From RHKX01 sp963784885 (lineage in GTDB: Bacteria > Actinomycetota > Thermoleophilia > Solirubrobacterales > 70-9), in assembly GCA_963784885.1 (NCBI GenBank), contig CAWATA010000004.1, positions 496,001 to 560,000 of the forward strand: a stretch of DNA of 64,000 bases. Direction: 5' to 3'. The position numbers were made by a program, and so were the translations under genes. The first letter of the stretch is position 1. Each line of letters opens with the position of its first letter. This document shows positions 42,164 to 50,389 of the stretch, piece after piece. The notes under the pieces are model-generated. The model saw only the letters and a list, made by a program, of their open reading frames with translations. It was not told the origin of the DNA and made no database searches.

Positions 42164-43263
42164 GGGACCCGCGGGTCGACGGACTGGCGAAGGTGATCGT
42201 CAACTACTCGCTGGAGCTGAAGGAGGGACAGACTTTCTTCATCACGAGCGGTGCGGTCGCCGAGCCGCTCGTGCAGGCGCTCTACGAGGAGACGCTGCGC
42301 GCCGGTGCGAACCCGGTGCTCGATCTCTCGCTCGAGGGGACCGCCCCGGCGTTCTTCGAGCTCGCGAGCGACGAACAGATCGACTGGGTCTCGCCGTCGC
42401 AGCAGTGGGCGTTCAACGAGGCCGACGCGCGGATCCGCGTGCTGTCCGACACCAACGTCCGCGAGCTCTCGAACGTTCCACCGGAACGCCAGACCCGGCG
42501 CCAGAAGGCGATGCACCCCTACATGCAGAAGATGATGGAGCGGAGTGCCTCGGGCGAGCTGCGCTGGAACGTCACCCTGTTTCCGACCAATGCCTACGCG
42601 GCCGAGGCTGGAATGAGCCTGCGTGACTACGAGGACTTCTACTACCGCGCCTGCCTCTGCGACCAGCCCGATCCGGTCGCCGCCTGGGAGCAGGCCGCCG
42701 CTGAGACGATCAGGCTCGCGGAGTGGATCGAGGGTCACGAGGAGGTCCACATCAAGGGCCCCGGGACCGACCTGAAGCTGAACGTCTCGGGGCGTCACTT
42801 CAAGCCCGCCGACGGCAAGTACAACATGCCCGACGGGGAGTTCTTCACCGGGCCGGTCGAGGACTCGGCGGAGGGCGAGATCACGTTCCACCTGCCGGCG
42901 ACCTACGCCGGCCGCGAGGTCGCGGGTGTCCGCTTCCGCTTCGAGGGCGGCAGGGTCGTCGATGCGACCGCCGAGCGCGGCGAGGAGTTCCTGATCGAGA
43001 TGCTCGACACCGACGACGGCGCCCGGCGCCTCGGCGAGCTCGGCATCGGCACCAACTTCGGCATCGCCGACGGCACCGGTGAGATCCTGCTCGACGAGAA
43101 GATCGGCGGCACCGTCCACCTGGCCGTCGGCGAGTCCTACCCCGAGACCGGCGGCGTCAACGAGTCCGCGATCCACTGGGACATGATCTGCGACCTCCGC
43201 CGTGGCGGCAGCATCACCGTCGACGGCGAGCTGCTCCAGCAGGACGGCAAGTTCGTCGTGTAG
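42160..43263 (+). CDS. M29 family aminopeptidase
   Basis: Metal-dependent aminopeptidase related to thermophilic aminopeptidases T and PepS. The 367-residue protein has the GQTFFITSGAVAEPLVQAL N-domain and the C-terminal metal site: NMPDGEFFTGPVEDSAEGE (Glu ligands), ELGIGTNFG and the His-bearing HLAVGESYPETGG and SAIHWDMICDLR blocks. Length fits. Translationally coupled to pdxT, an arrangement with no obvious metabolic logic; amino-acid supply is the likely role. Confidence 0.92.
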   Translation: MRDPRVDGLAKVIVNYSLELKEGQTFFITSGAVAEPLVQALYEETLRAGANPVLDLSLEGTAPAFFELASDEQIDWVSPSQQWAFNEADARIRVLSDTNVRELSNVPPERQTRRQKAMHPYMQKMMERSASGELRWNVTLFPTNAYAAEAGMSLRDYEDFYYRACLCDQPDPVAAWEQAAAETIRLAEWIEGHEEVHIKGPGTDLKLNVSGRHFKPADGKYNMPDGEFFTGPVEDSAEGEITFHLPATYAGREVAGVRFRFEGGRVVDATAERGEEFLIEMLDTDDGARRLGELGIGTNFGIADGTGEILLDEKIGGTVHLAVGESYPETGGVNESAIHWDMICDLRRGGSITVDGELLQQDGKFVV

Positions 43264-43529
43264 ATATCCCCAGCGGAATGCTCCGCTTCGCGTCCGCTTC
43301 CGCCGGGCCGCTGCCGGACTGCGGCGGCCCTCAGGTCACGGCGGATCCTCGGGCTTCGCCCTGCGGTCCGTCGGAAGCGCTGCGCCGCCTATCTGCAGGC
43401 GCACTCAACTACCGCAACTTTCGGTCTCCGCCGCTGTTTCAGCGCGCAGAACCCCCGAACACCTTGCATACGTGGACGCTTGCGGGAGCTACCAGCGAAT
43501 GCAGACCGATGTCCGAGGGTGACACGACG

Positions 43530-43561
43530 CGACCGGATCTCGTCCCCCCGCGATCCGGTCG
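43530..43561. terminator. Strong hairpin between pdxST-aminopeptidase operon and yebC
   Basis: Perfect 10-bp stem (CGACCGGATC and GATCCGGTCG) with a 12-nt loop; flanking ACGACG and CGTCGT extend it with one bulge. No U-tract follows. Confidence 0.5.
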
Positions 43562-43620
43562 TCGTCGTTCTGCGACCTGACGAGCAGGATGGCGGATCTC
43601 GCCGTCGTCTGCGCCGGTTC

Positions 43621-43626
43621 TAAGAT
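43621..43626 (+). promoter_or_regulatory. -10 box of a leaderless yebC transcript
   Basis: TAAGAT ends exactly 6 nt before the yebC ATG at 43633, with no Shine-Dalgarno. Confidence 0.55.
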
Positions 43627-43632
43627 CAGGGC

Positions 43633-44382
43633 ATGTCCGGTCACTCCAAGTGGTCCTCGATCAAGCACAAGAAGGCCGCCACCGATGCGAAGCGCGGCAA
43701 GCTGTTCACGAAGCTGGCGCGAGCGATAACGGTCGCCGCGCGGGAGGGCGGGGGGGACCCGGACGCGAACGCGACGCTGGCGACCGCGATCCAGAAGGCG
43801 CGCGATCAGTCGATGCCCAAGGACAACATCCAGCGGGCGATCGACCGGGGGACCGGCGAGGGCTCCGACGGCGTCGTCATCGAGCGGATCCTCTACGAGG
43901 GCTACGGGCCCGGCGGCGTGGCGATCCTCGTCGAGGCGCTCTCCGACAACCGCAACCGCACGGGGTCGGAGGTCCGGCACGCTTTCGACCGCCACGGCGG
44001 CAGCCTCGGCGAGCCGAACTCGGTCGCCTGGAACTTCGAGAAGCGCGGGGTCATCCTGGTCGACGGCGATCGCTACGACGAGGACGACCTGATCGTCGCG
44101 ATCGACGCCGGGGCCGAGGACGTGGTCGACGACGATGGCACCTTCCGCGTCCTCACGGCGCCGAGCGACCTCGCGGCCGTGCGGAGCGCGCTCGACGATG
44201 CCGGCGTCGAGATCGTCTCCTCCGACATCGCCATGGACCCGAAGAACACGGTCGAGGTCGCCGAGGGTCAGGCGAAGACGCTCCTGAACCTGATCGAGGC
44301 GCTCGAGGACCACGACGACGTCGATGCCGTCCACGCGAACTTCGAGATGAGCGAGGAAATCATGGAGCGGGCGCTCGCCTGA
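43633..44382 (+). CDS. yebC: YebC/PmpR family protein (TACO1-like)
   Basis: The 249-residue protein starts MSGHSKWSSIKHKKAATDAK and has the three YebC domains, with DNIQRAIDRGTGEGSDG and YEGYGPGGVAILVEALSDN in order. The family was described as transcription regulators (PmpR), and recent work links it to translation of difficult sequences. Conserved immediately upstream of ruvCAB in many bacteria, as here, 62 nt before ruvC. The acidic C-terminus is normal. Confidence 0.95.
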   Translation: MSGHSKWSSIKHKKAATDAKRGKLFTKLARAITVAAREGGGDPDANATLATAIQKARDQSMPKDNIQRAIDRGTGEGSDGVVIERILYEGYGPGGVAILVEALSDNRNRTGSEVRHAFDRHGGSLGEPNSVAWNFEKRGVILVDGDRYDEDDLIVAIDAGAEDVVDDDGTFRVLTAPSDLAAVRSALDDAGVEIVSSDIAMDPKNTVEVAEGQAKTLLNLIEALEDHDDVDAVHANFEMSEEIMERALA

Positions 44383-44444
44383 GGTCGCCGCGCCCGGGTG
44401 GGCGCTGGGGGAGGCATCCGGGCCTCGGCCCAGAATGTCTCGGT

Positions 44445-44951
44445 ATGCGGATCGTGATGGGCATCGATCCCGGCATCGCGAACACCGGCTTCGGTGTCGT
44501 CAGGGTGGCCGGCGCGCGGATGACCGCGATCGACGGCGGCACCGTCGAGATCGGGAACGACATGCCGGCGGAGCAGCGGCTGCGAAGGATCCACGACTCG
44601 ATTTGCGAGCTGATCGCCTGGCACGAGCCCGAGTCGGTCGCGCTGGAGAGCATCTACTTCGGCAAGAACGTGCGCTCGGCGATCGGCGTCGGACAGGCTC
44701 GCGGCGTCGTCATGCTGGCGGCCGCGACCCGCGACATCCCCTGCTTCGACTACACGCCCCAGGCTGTCAAGCTGGCGGTCTGCGGCACCGGTGCCGCCGC
44801 CAAGGACCAGGTCAAGCACATGGTCGGCGTCCTCCTCAGCCTTCCCGTCGAGCCGCCGTCCGACCACGCGGCCGACGCCCTCGCGGTCGCGGTCTGCCAC
44901 GCCTCGCACGCCCGCAGCGAGCAGGCCGCGGAGGCGGCGGTCGCCGGATGA
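44445..44951 (+). CDS. ruvC: Holliday junction resolvase RuvC
   Basis: Cuts Holliday junctions. The 168-residue RNase H-fold endonuclease has its acidic catalytic residues in GIDPGIANTGFG (Asp near 8), ALESIYF (Glu near 68) and the C-terminal SDHAADALAVAVCH (two Asp near 140). Start ATG at 44445 is 62 nt after yebC; the stop overlaps the ruvA ATG by 4 nt, so the complex subunits are coupled. Confidence 0.96.
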   Translation: MRIVMGIDPGIANTGFGVVRVAGARMTAIDGGTVEIGNDMPAEQRLRRIHDSICELIAWHEPESVALESIYFGKNVRSAIGVGQARGVVMLAAATRDIPCFDYTPQAVKLAVCGTGAAAKDQVKHMVGVLLSLPVEPPSDHAADALAVAVCHASHARSEQAAEAAVAG

Positions 44952-45532
44952 TCGCCGCGGTCACCGGCGAGGTCGTCTCGCGTCGCACCGATCACGTCGT
45001 GATCGACGCCGGCGGCGTCGGGTATCGGCTCGCCGTATCGGCCGAGACTCTGCGGACGGTCCCCGCCGTCGGCGAGCGCGTCTCCCTGCACGCTCACCTG
45101 ATTCCCCGCGACGACGCCCTCGCCCTCTACGGCTTCGCCACCGAGGACGAGCGCGAACTCTTCCTGTCGCTGATCTCGGTCTCCGGCGTCGGCCCGAAGG
45201 TTGCGATGGCGACGCTGTCCGGCGGCAGCACCGGCGAGCTGCTGCGGGCGCTGGCGGCCGGAGACGCGAAGCGCTTCCAGGCCGTGCCGGGCATCGGCAA
45301 GCGGACGGCCGAGCGGATCATCGTCGAGCTCCGCGAGCGCGTCGCCGGCGAACTCGAGGAGGGCACGGCGACCGTGAGCTCCGAGGACGGCGCCCGGGAG
45401 GAGGCCCGCGATGGGCTGCTGGGGCTCGGGTACACGCCGGTCGAGGCCGAGCGCCTGCTCGCGGCCGCCCAGGGCGAGACCGCCGAGGAACTCGTGGCCT
45501 CGGCGCTCCGCAGCGCTCGCGCCGCCGCGTAG
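44948..45532 (+). CDS. ruvA: Holliday junction DNA helicase subunit RuvA
   Basis: Tetrameric protein that binds the junction and positions RuvB. The 194-residue protein has an OB-fold N-domain (MIAAVTGEVVSRRTDHVVID), a helix-hairpin-helix pair (SVSGVGPKVAMATLSG and AVPGIGKRTAERIIVELRER) and the flexible link to a C-terminal domain III (GLLGLGYTPVEAERLLAAA) that contacts RuvB. All parts present and full length. Confidence 0.96.
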   Translation: MIAAVTGEVVSRRTDHVVIDAGGVGYRLAVSAETLRTVPAVGERVSLHAHLIPRDDALALYGFATEDERELFLSLISVSGVGPKVAMATLSGGSTGELLRALAAGDAKRFQAVPGIGKRTAERIIVELRERVAGELEEGTATVSSEDGAREEARDGLLGLGYTPVEAERLLAAAQGETAEELVASALRSARAAA

Positions 45533-45551
45533 GCCAAGCTGTGGGTTGACG

Positions 45552-46616
45552 ATGTCGATCGAGCGGATTCCACTGAACGAGGCGGCGATCGCCGCCGACG
45601 CCGAACCGCGGATCGCCGACGCGCGGCAGGAGCGCGGCGAGGAGGACCTCGACCGCAACCTGCGCCCGAGTCGCCTCTCCGACTTCGTCAACCAGCGCCA
45701 GGTGACCGATCAGCTCGGCGTCTTCATCGAGGCGGCCCGGCGGCGCAAGGAGCCTCTCGACCACGTGCTGCTGGCCGGCCCGCCCGGGCTCGGCAAGACG
45801 TCGCTCGCTCACATCATCGCCGCCGAGCTCGCAGTGCCGATGGTCCAGACGGCCGGTCCGGCGCTCGAGCGCAAGGCCGACGTCGCCAGCTTCCTGACGA
45901 CCCTCGAGCCCGGGAGCGTCTTCTTCATCGACGAGATCCACCGCCTCAACCGGGCGATCGAGGAGACGCTCTATCCGGCGATGGAGGACCGGCAGCTGCC
46001 GGTCGTGCTCGGTCAGGGCGCCGGAGCCCGCACGGTGACGCTCGACCTCCCGGACTTCACCCTCGTCGGCGCGACGACCCGGGCGGGGCTGCTGACGACG
46101 CCGCTCCGCGACCGCTTCGGCGTCAGCCACCGGCTCGAGCACTACGACCCCGCCGACCTGGCGATGATCGTGGAGCGCTCCGCCGGCATTCTCGACGTCG
46201 AGATCGAGCCCACGGGGACCGCCCAGATCGCGGCTCGCTCGCGCGGCACTCCGCGGGTTGCGAACCGGCTCCTGAAGCGGGTCCGCGACTACGCCGAGGT
46301 ACACGGTCAGGGCGTGATCAGCGGCGACATCGCGGCCGCCGCACTCGCCATGCTCGAAGTCGACGAGGGCGGGCTCGACCGCCACGACCGCGCGATCCTC
46401 GAGACGATCGCCGGCAAGTTCTCGGGTGGCCCGGTCGGGCTCTCGACCCTCGCCGCCGCCGTCGACGAGGAGCAGGACACGATCGAGGATGTCTATGAGC
46501 CCTACCTGCTCCAGCAGGGCCTCCTGAAGCGCACCCCGCGCGGCCGCGTCGTCACCGAGCGCGGCTACGCGCATCTCGGCCTGCCGGTCCCCGAGGGCTC
46601 CGCGAGCCTCTTCTGA
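45552..46616 (+). CDS. ruvB: Holliday junction DNA helicase RuvB
   Basis: AAA+ motor of branch migration. The 354-residue protein has Walker A AGPPGLGKTSLAH, Walker B FFIDEIHRLN, sensor 1 in LVGATTRAGLLTTPLRDRFG (with arginine finger) and the C-terminal winged helix ending near YAHLGLP. The first 25 residues are a variable acidic extension before RPSRLSDFVNQ. The ATG at 45552 follows ruvA by 19 nt. All catalytic elements are intact. Confidence 0.96.
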   Translation: MSIERIPLNEAAIAADAEPRIADARQERGEEDLDRNLRPSRLSDFVNQRQVTDQLGVFIEAARRRKEPLDHVLLAGPPGLGKTSLAHIIAAELAVPMVQTAGPALERKADVASFLTTLEPGSVFFIDEIHRLNRAIEETLYPAMEDRQLPVVLGQGAGARTVTLDLPDFTLVGATTRAGLLTTPLRDRFGVSHRLEHYDPADLAMIVERSAGILDVEIEPTGTAQIAARSRGTPRVANRLLKRVRDYAEVHGQGVISGDIAAAALAMLEVDEGGLDRHDRAILETIAGKFSGGPVGLSTLAAAVDEEQDTIEDVYEPYLLQQGLLKRTPRGRVVTERGYAHLGLPVPEGSASLF

Positions 46617-46678
46617 GCTGCGGCGCCCAGCGGGGCTTCACCGAGCGGCCGCCGGTCGGGTCCAAACCGCCGATTCAC

Positions 46679-46684
46679 TAGCCT
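46679..46684 (+). promoter_or_regulatory. -10 box of a leaderless zinc-ribbon/PAS gene
   Basis: TAGCCT ends 7 nt before the GTG at 46692; no ribosome site precedes the start. Confidence 0.5.
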
Positions 46685-46691
46685 TCCGCCC

Positions 46692-47177
46692 GTGCCCTTC
46701 TTCATCTGCCCCAACTGCGGCAATCGAGTCCAGAGCGGCGAGCGAACCGCCGGTCTGTCGAGCCGTCCCAAGGGGTGTCCGAAGTGCGGGTTCGGCTTCC
46801 TGTTCGAGTTGCTCGACGACTACTACCCGGGTCCCGAGGCGGCGTTCTTCACCTGCGACGCGAAGGGCCGCATCCTCGACGTCGGGCGCGGCGGCTTCGA
46901 GCTCACCGGCCTCACCGACGAGGACGTGATCGGGCGCCCCGTCAAGGAGGTGCTCGGGCTCGAGTGGATCGATCCCGGGGCCGGCGGCACGGAGTCCGAC
47001 GCCGACGGCGACGGCGTCGCCGACCCGATCGAGACGACCCTGGAGTGGGGCGTGCGATCGCTCGGCAAGCGGGTCGCCGTCAACGCCGAAGGTGATCTGC
47101 CGGCGAAGGCGGTCGCCGACGTCTTCCCCGCTTACGATGACGACGGCGGCATGCTGCTCGTGCTCACGCCGGAATAG
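46692..47177 (+). CDS. Zinc-ribbon plus PAS domain protein
   Basis: The 161-residue protein begins with a rubredoxin-like zinc ribbon (CPNCG near residue 7 and CPKCG near residue 29). A PAS-like domain of about residues 45-160 follows (AAFFTCDAKGRILDVGRGGF, then LTDEDVIGRPVKEVLGLEW). No output domain is attached, so it may sense a small ligand or redox state and act by protein contact. It sits between ruvB and secDF, where many actinobacteria have yajC, but shares nothing with YajC. It has its own leaderless promoter. Confidence 0.75.
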   Translation: MPFFICPNCGNRVQSGERTAGLSSRPKGCPKCGFGFLFELLDDYYPGPEAAFFTCDAKGRILDVGRGGFELTGLTDEDVIGRPVKEVLGLEWIDPGAGGTESDADGDGVADPIETTLEWGVRSLGKRVAVNAEGDLPAKAVADVFPAYDDDGGMLLVLTPE

Positions 47178-47222
47178 GCGGCGGGCAAGAGCAACCCCTC
47201 TCGCCGTACGCTGATCGACCCC

Positions 47223-50042
47223 ATGGGTTCCCGCCGCTCGAACATAATCATCGTCAGCCTGATCCTGGTCCTGCTGGCCGGATCGCTGTACGTGATCTTC
47301 ACGAAGCCGACCAAGCGCGGCCTCGATCTCAGCGGCGGCACCCAGCTGATCTACCAGGGGCAGCCGAGCGCCGAGAACCCGACGGTCGACCAGGAGGACA
47401 TCGACCGGGCGATCGAGATCATCCGCGATCGCGTCGACGCGCTCGGCGTCTCCGAGCCCGAGATCGCCCCGCTCGGGACCGACCAGGTCCAGATCAGCCT
47501 TCCGAACGTCCAGGACACCCAGCGCGCGATCGACCAGGTCGGCGACACCGCGAAGCTCTACTTCTACGACCTCGAGCCGAACATCGTCCCGCTCGATCCG
47601 AAGACGGTCGAGGTGACGCCCGACAACATCAACCAGCAGGCGACGACCAGCCTCTACGACGCCGTCGAGCTGGCCTCGAAGCAGAACACCAAGTGCAACG
47701 ACGTCTGTACGACGACGGCGCCGGAGCAGTACCTGTTCACGAAGAAGGACCGCGAGTACGTCGCCGGCCCGGAGACGAGCGAGAGGGACCTGTTCTCGAC
47801 CGAGGATGCGAAGGCGGTCCCGAAGGACGATCGGAAGATCTTCACGGTCCCGCAGGGCACGATCGTCGTCCAGGACCAGCAGGACGACCCGAACGCGACC
47901 CCGCGCTATTTCGTCCTCAAGGACAAGCCGGAGTTGAGCGGCGACGACATCACGAACCCCGAGCAGAACTTCGACCAGAACAACCAGCCGAACGTCACCT
48001 TCGACTTCACCGACCAGGGCCGGGTCGCGTTCCAGAACATCACCCGCGAGATCGCCCAGCGTGGGCAGGAGTCGCTCGGGCAGCCGTACTCGTTCGCGAT
48101 CGTCCTCGACCAGAAGATCGTCTCGCGCCCGGTCATCGACTACCAGGAGAACCCGGACGGGATCGACGGCCGCACCGGCGCGCAGATCTCCGGTGGGTTC
48201 ACCACCCAGCAGGCTCAGGATCTCGCCACATTCCTGAAGATCGGCGCGCTCCCGGTCAACCTGAAGCTGATCAGCCAGAGCACCGTCACCGCGACGCTCG
48301 GTCAGCAGGCGCTGGACGACGGTCTCAAGGCCGGGCTCGTCGGGCTGCTGCTGGTCTCGCTCTTCTTCCTCCTCTACTACCGCTTCCTCGGTGCCATCGC
48401 GATCGTCGGCCTCGGCGTCTACTCGATCTTCTTCATCGCGATCATGAAGCTGATCCCGATCACCCTGACGCTGCCGGGGATCGCCGGCCTGATCCTCACG
48501 ATCGGAGTCGCGGCGGACTCGAACGTCGTCATCTTCGAGCGAATAAAGGAGGAGTCCCGAAAGGGGCACTCGATGATCTCGTCGATCACGACGGGATACA
48601 AGCGCGGGATCAGCACGATCATCGACGCGAACATGATCACTCTGCTGACCGCGTTCATCCTCTTCGGACTCGCGACCGCGGGCGTCAAGGGCTTCGCCTT
48701 CACCCTCGGCGTCGGCACGATCGTCTCGCTGCTGACGGCGGTCGTCTTCACCCGCGCGGTCCTCGGACTGCTGGGACGCAGCCCGATCCTCCGGTCGCCG
48801 GCCTTCCTCGGCGCCCACATCGGCTCCGGCGTCCGCTGGCACTTCGACTTCGCCGGCGCCAGCCGCTGGTTCTTCTCGATCTCCGGCGTCATCCTCGCCA
48901 TCGGCGCGCTCTCCTTCGCGATCAACCAGCTCAACTTCGGGATCGACTTCGAATCCGGGACGAAGATCAACGTCGCCCTCGCCGAGTCCGCGAGCGTCGA
49001 CGACGTCCGCAGCTCGCTCAGTGACGCCGGGGTCGCCGACGTCGAGGCCGTCAAGGTTCAGGAGGTCGAGCAGCCCGACTTCGGCGCCAACGTCTTCCAG
49101 ATCCAGGGCACGATCCCCCCTAACGAGGTCGGCGCCGTCCAGCGCGGTCTCAGCAGCGACTTCGGGTTCGAGGGCGGCGAGCAGACCGGCTTCGAGAGCC
49201 AGTCGGTCGGGCCGACCTTCGGGCAGCAGATCGCCCGCAGCGCCGGTTACGCGATCGCCTTCTCGCTGCTTCTCATCGCCGCCTACGTCGCCTTCCGGTT
49301 CGAGCCGAAGTACGCGATCCCGGTGCTGATCGCCGTGGTCCACGACATCCTGATCACCGCGGGCGTCTACTCGCTGGTGGGAAGGGAGGTAACGAGCGCC
49401 ACCGTCGCGGCCTTCCTGACGATTCTCGGATACTCGCTCTACGACACGGTCATCGTGTTCGACCGAATACGCGAGAACGTGCCGCGTCTGCCGCGCGCGA
49501 CCTTCTCGCAGATCGCCAACCGCTCGCTCAGCGAGGTTCTGACGCGATCGCTGATCACCGGGCTCTCGACGGTCTTCCTGATCGGCGTGATCCTGATCTT
49601 CGGCGGCGAGACGCTGCGCGACTTCGCCTTCGCGATGATGGTCGGCGTCCTCTCCGGCACCTACTCCTCGATCTTCATCGCGACGCCGGTCCTGATCGCC
49701 TGGAAGGAGCGCGAGCCGGCCTATCAGGCCCGAGCGCTGCGGATCCGGGAGCAGATGGGCCGCGTCCCGGCGTTCCCGGAGGACAACGAGGTGGCGCTCG
49801 TCGGCGGCGAGCCGGACCGGTCCGGCGCGGGCGAGCGCGGGTCCGGCGAGCCCGCGCCCGCTGCGCCCGCGCCCGCGGCTCCCGAGCCGGCTCCGGCCCC
49901 GACGGCGACCGCTGTCCGGGACGGCAACGGAGCCGAGCCCACCGAAGCCGAATCGGACGAAGCGATGAGCGAGCGCGAGCGCCGCATGGCTGCCCGTCGC
50001 CGCCGCCAGGAGAGCAAGCGCAAACACGGGAGGAACCGCTGA
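47223..50042 (+). CDS. secDF: Protein translocase SecD-SecF fusion
   Basis: Uses the proton gradient to pull exported proteins from the SecYEG channel. One 939-residue protein contains both halves. The SecD part (about 1-520) has a first span, the RGLDLSGGTQLIYQG start of the P1 ectodomain and the transmembrane DSNVVIFERIKEE motif. The SecF part (about 540-850) has NFGIDFESGTKINVALAES and the YSLYDTVIVFDRIREN motif. A Pro/Ala-rich linker and Lys/Arg tail (about 860-939) follow. SecD and SecF are normally separate in actinobacteria, so the natural fusion is notable. The SecD ectodomain also contains a Gln/Asp-rich insert near 130-230. Confidence 0.93.
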   Translation: MGSRRSNIIIVSLILVLLAGSLYVIFTKPTKRGLDLSGGTQLIYQGQPSAENPTVDQEDIDRAIEIIRDRVDALGVSEPEIAPLGTDQVQISLPNVQDTQRAIDQVGDTAKLYFYDLEPNIVPLDPKTVEVTPDNINQQATTSLYDAVELASKQNTKCNDVCTTTAPEQYLFTKKDREYVAGPETSERDLFSTEDAKAVPKDDRKIFTVPQGTIVVQDQQDDPNATPRYFVLKDKPELSGDDITNPEQNFDQNNQPNVTFDFTDQGRVAFQNITREIAQRGQESLGQPYSFAIVLDQKIVSRPVIDYQENPDGIDGRTGAQISGGFTTQQAQDLATFLKIGALPVNLKLISQSTVTATLGQQALDDGLKAGLVGLLLVSLFFLLYYRFLGAIAIVGLGVYSIFFIAIMKLIPITLTLPGIAGLILTIGVAADSNVVIFERIKEESRKGHSMISSITTGYKRGISTIIDANMITLLTAFILFGLATAGVKGFAFTLGVGTIVSLLTAVVFTRAVLGLLGRSPILRSPAFLGAHIGSGVRWHFDFAGASRWFFSISGVILAIGALSFAINQLNFGIDFESGTKINVALAESASVDDVRSSLSDAGVADVEAVKVQEVEQPDFGANVFQIQGTIPPNEVGAVQRGLSSDFGFEGGEQTGFESQSVGPTFGQQIARSAGYAIAFSLLLIAAYVAFRFEPKYAIPVLIAVVHDILITAGVYSLVGREVTSATVAAFLTILGYSLYDTVIVFDRIRENVPRLPRATFSQIANRSLSEVLTRSLITGLSTVFLIGVILIFGGETLRDFAFAMMVGVLSGTYSSIFIATPVLIAWKEREPAYQARALRIREQMGRVPAFPEDNEVALVGGEPDRSGAGERGSGEPAPAAPAPAAPEPAPAPTATAVRDGNGAEPTEAESDEAMSERERRMAARRRRQESKRKHGRNR

Positions 50043-50043
50043 G

Positions 50044-50328
50044 ATGGCACTACTGGTCTGGCTGACGCTGGGCGTCGCGCTCTGGCACTTCACCGTCTTC
50101 GTCCCCGACAAGTTCGTCGGCGGGATCATCGGCGCGTTCCTCGCGGCGATCGCAGGCGCGATCGTGACCGGAGCGCTCTGGCAGCTCGCCCAGGGCGACC
50201 CACTCGGCGACACCGACATTCTCACCTTCCTCGCTGCGGTCCCCGGCTGCCTGATCGCGCTCGCGATCACCTATGCGATCGGCGCCCGCGATCCCAGCAG
50301 GCACCCGCTGCATTACGGCGACGCGTAG
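50044..50328 (+). CDS. Small two-to-three-span membrane protein
   Basis: The 94-residue protein has predicted spans near 4-22, 26-48 and 63-82, with the loop GALWQLAQGDPLGDTDILTF. No family recognised. It begins one base after the secDF stop (TGAGATG), so it is very probably co-translated with secDF and may be an accessory membrane subunit; that is inference from position only. Confidence 0.65.
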   Translation: MALLVWLTLGVALWHFTVFVPDKFVGGIIGAFLAAIAGAIVTGALWQLAQGDPLGDTDILTFLAAVPGCLIALAITYAIGARDPSRHPLHYGDA

Positions 50329-50389
50329 ACCCGGCAAATAGCGGCATCGCGCGCCGGTTCCGTCCTCGAACGGTGCAAGCCTGACGGGC

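Larger units (their letters stand above)
43264..43632. other. Intergenic region between M29 aminopeptidase and yebC
   Basis: 369 bp with no supportable gene. It contains a short hairpin AGCGGA-ATGC-TCCGCT right after the aminopeptidase stop (about 43273-43288) and a stronger inverted repeat at 43530-43561. The yebC -10 box lies at its right edge. The middle, about 43300-43520, shows nothing recognisable. Confidence 0.6.

Noticed and set aside
46638..50270. A 1210-codon open frame antisense to secDF and the zinc-ribbon gene, and similar long antisense frames at 5595-8153 and 50267-52573.
   Set aside because: Mirror images of strongly biased high-GC codons; no motifs, and real conserved genes occupy the opposite strand.
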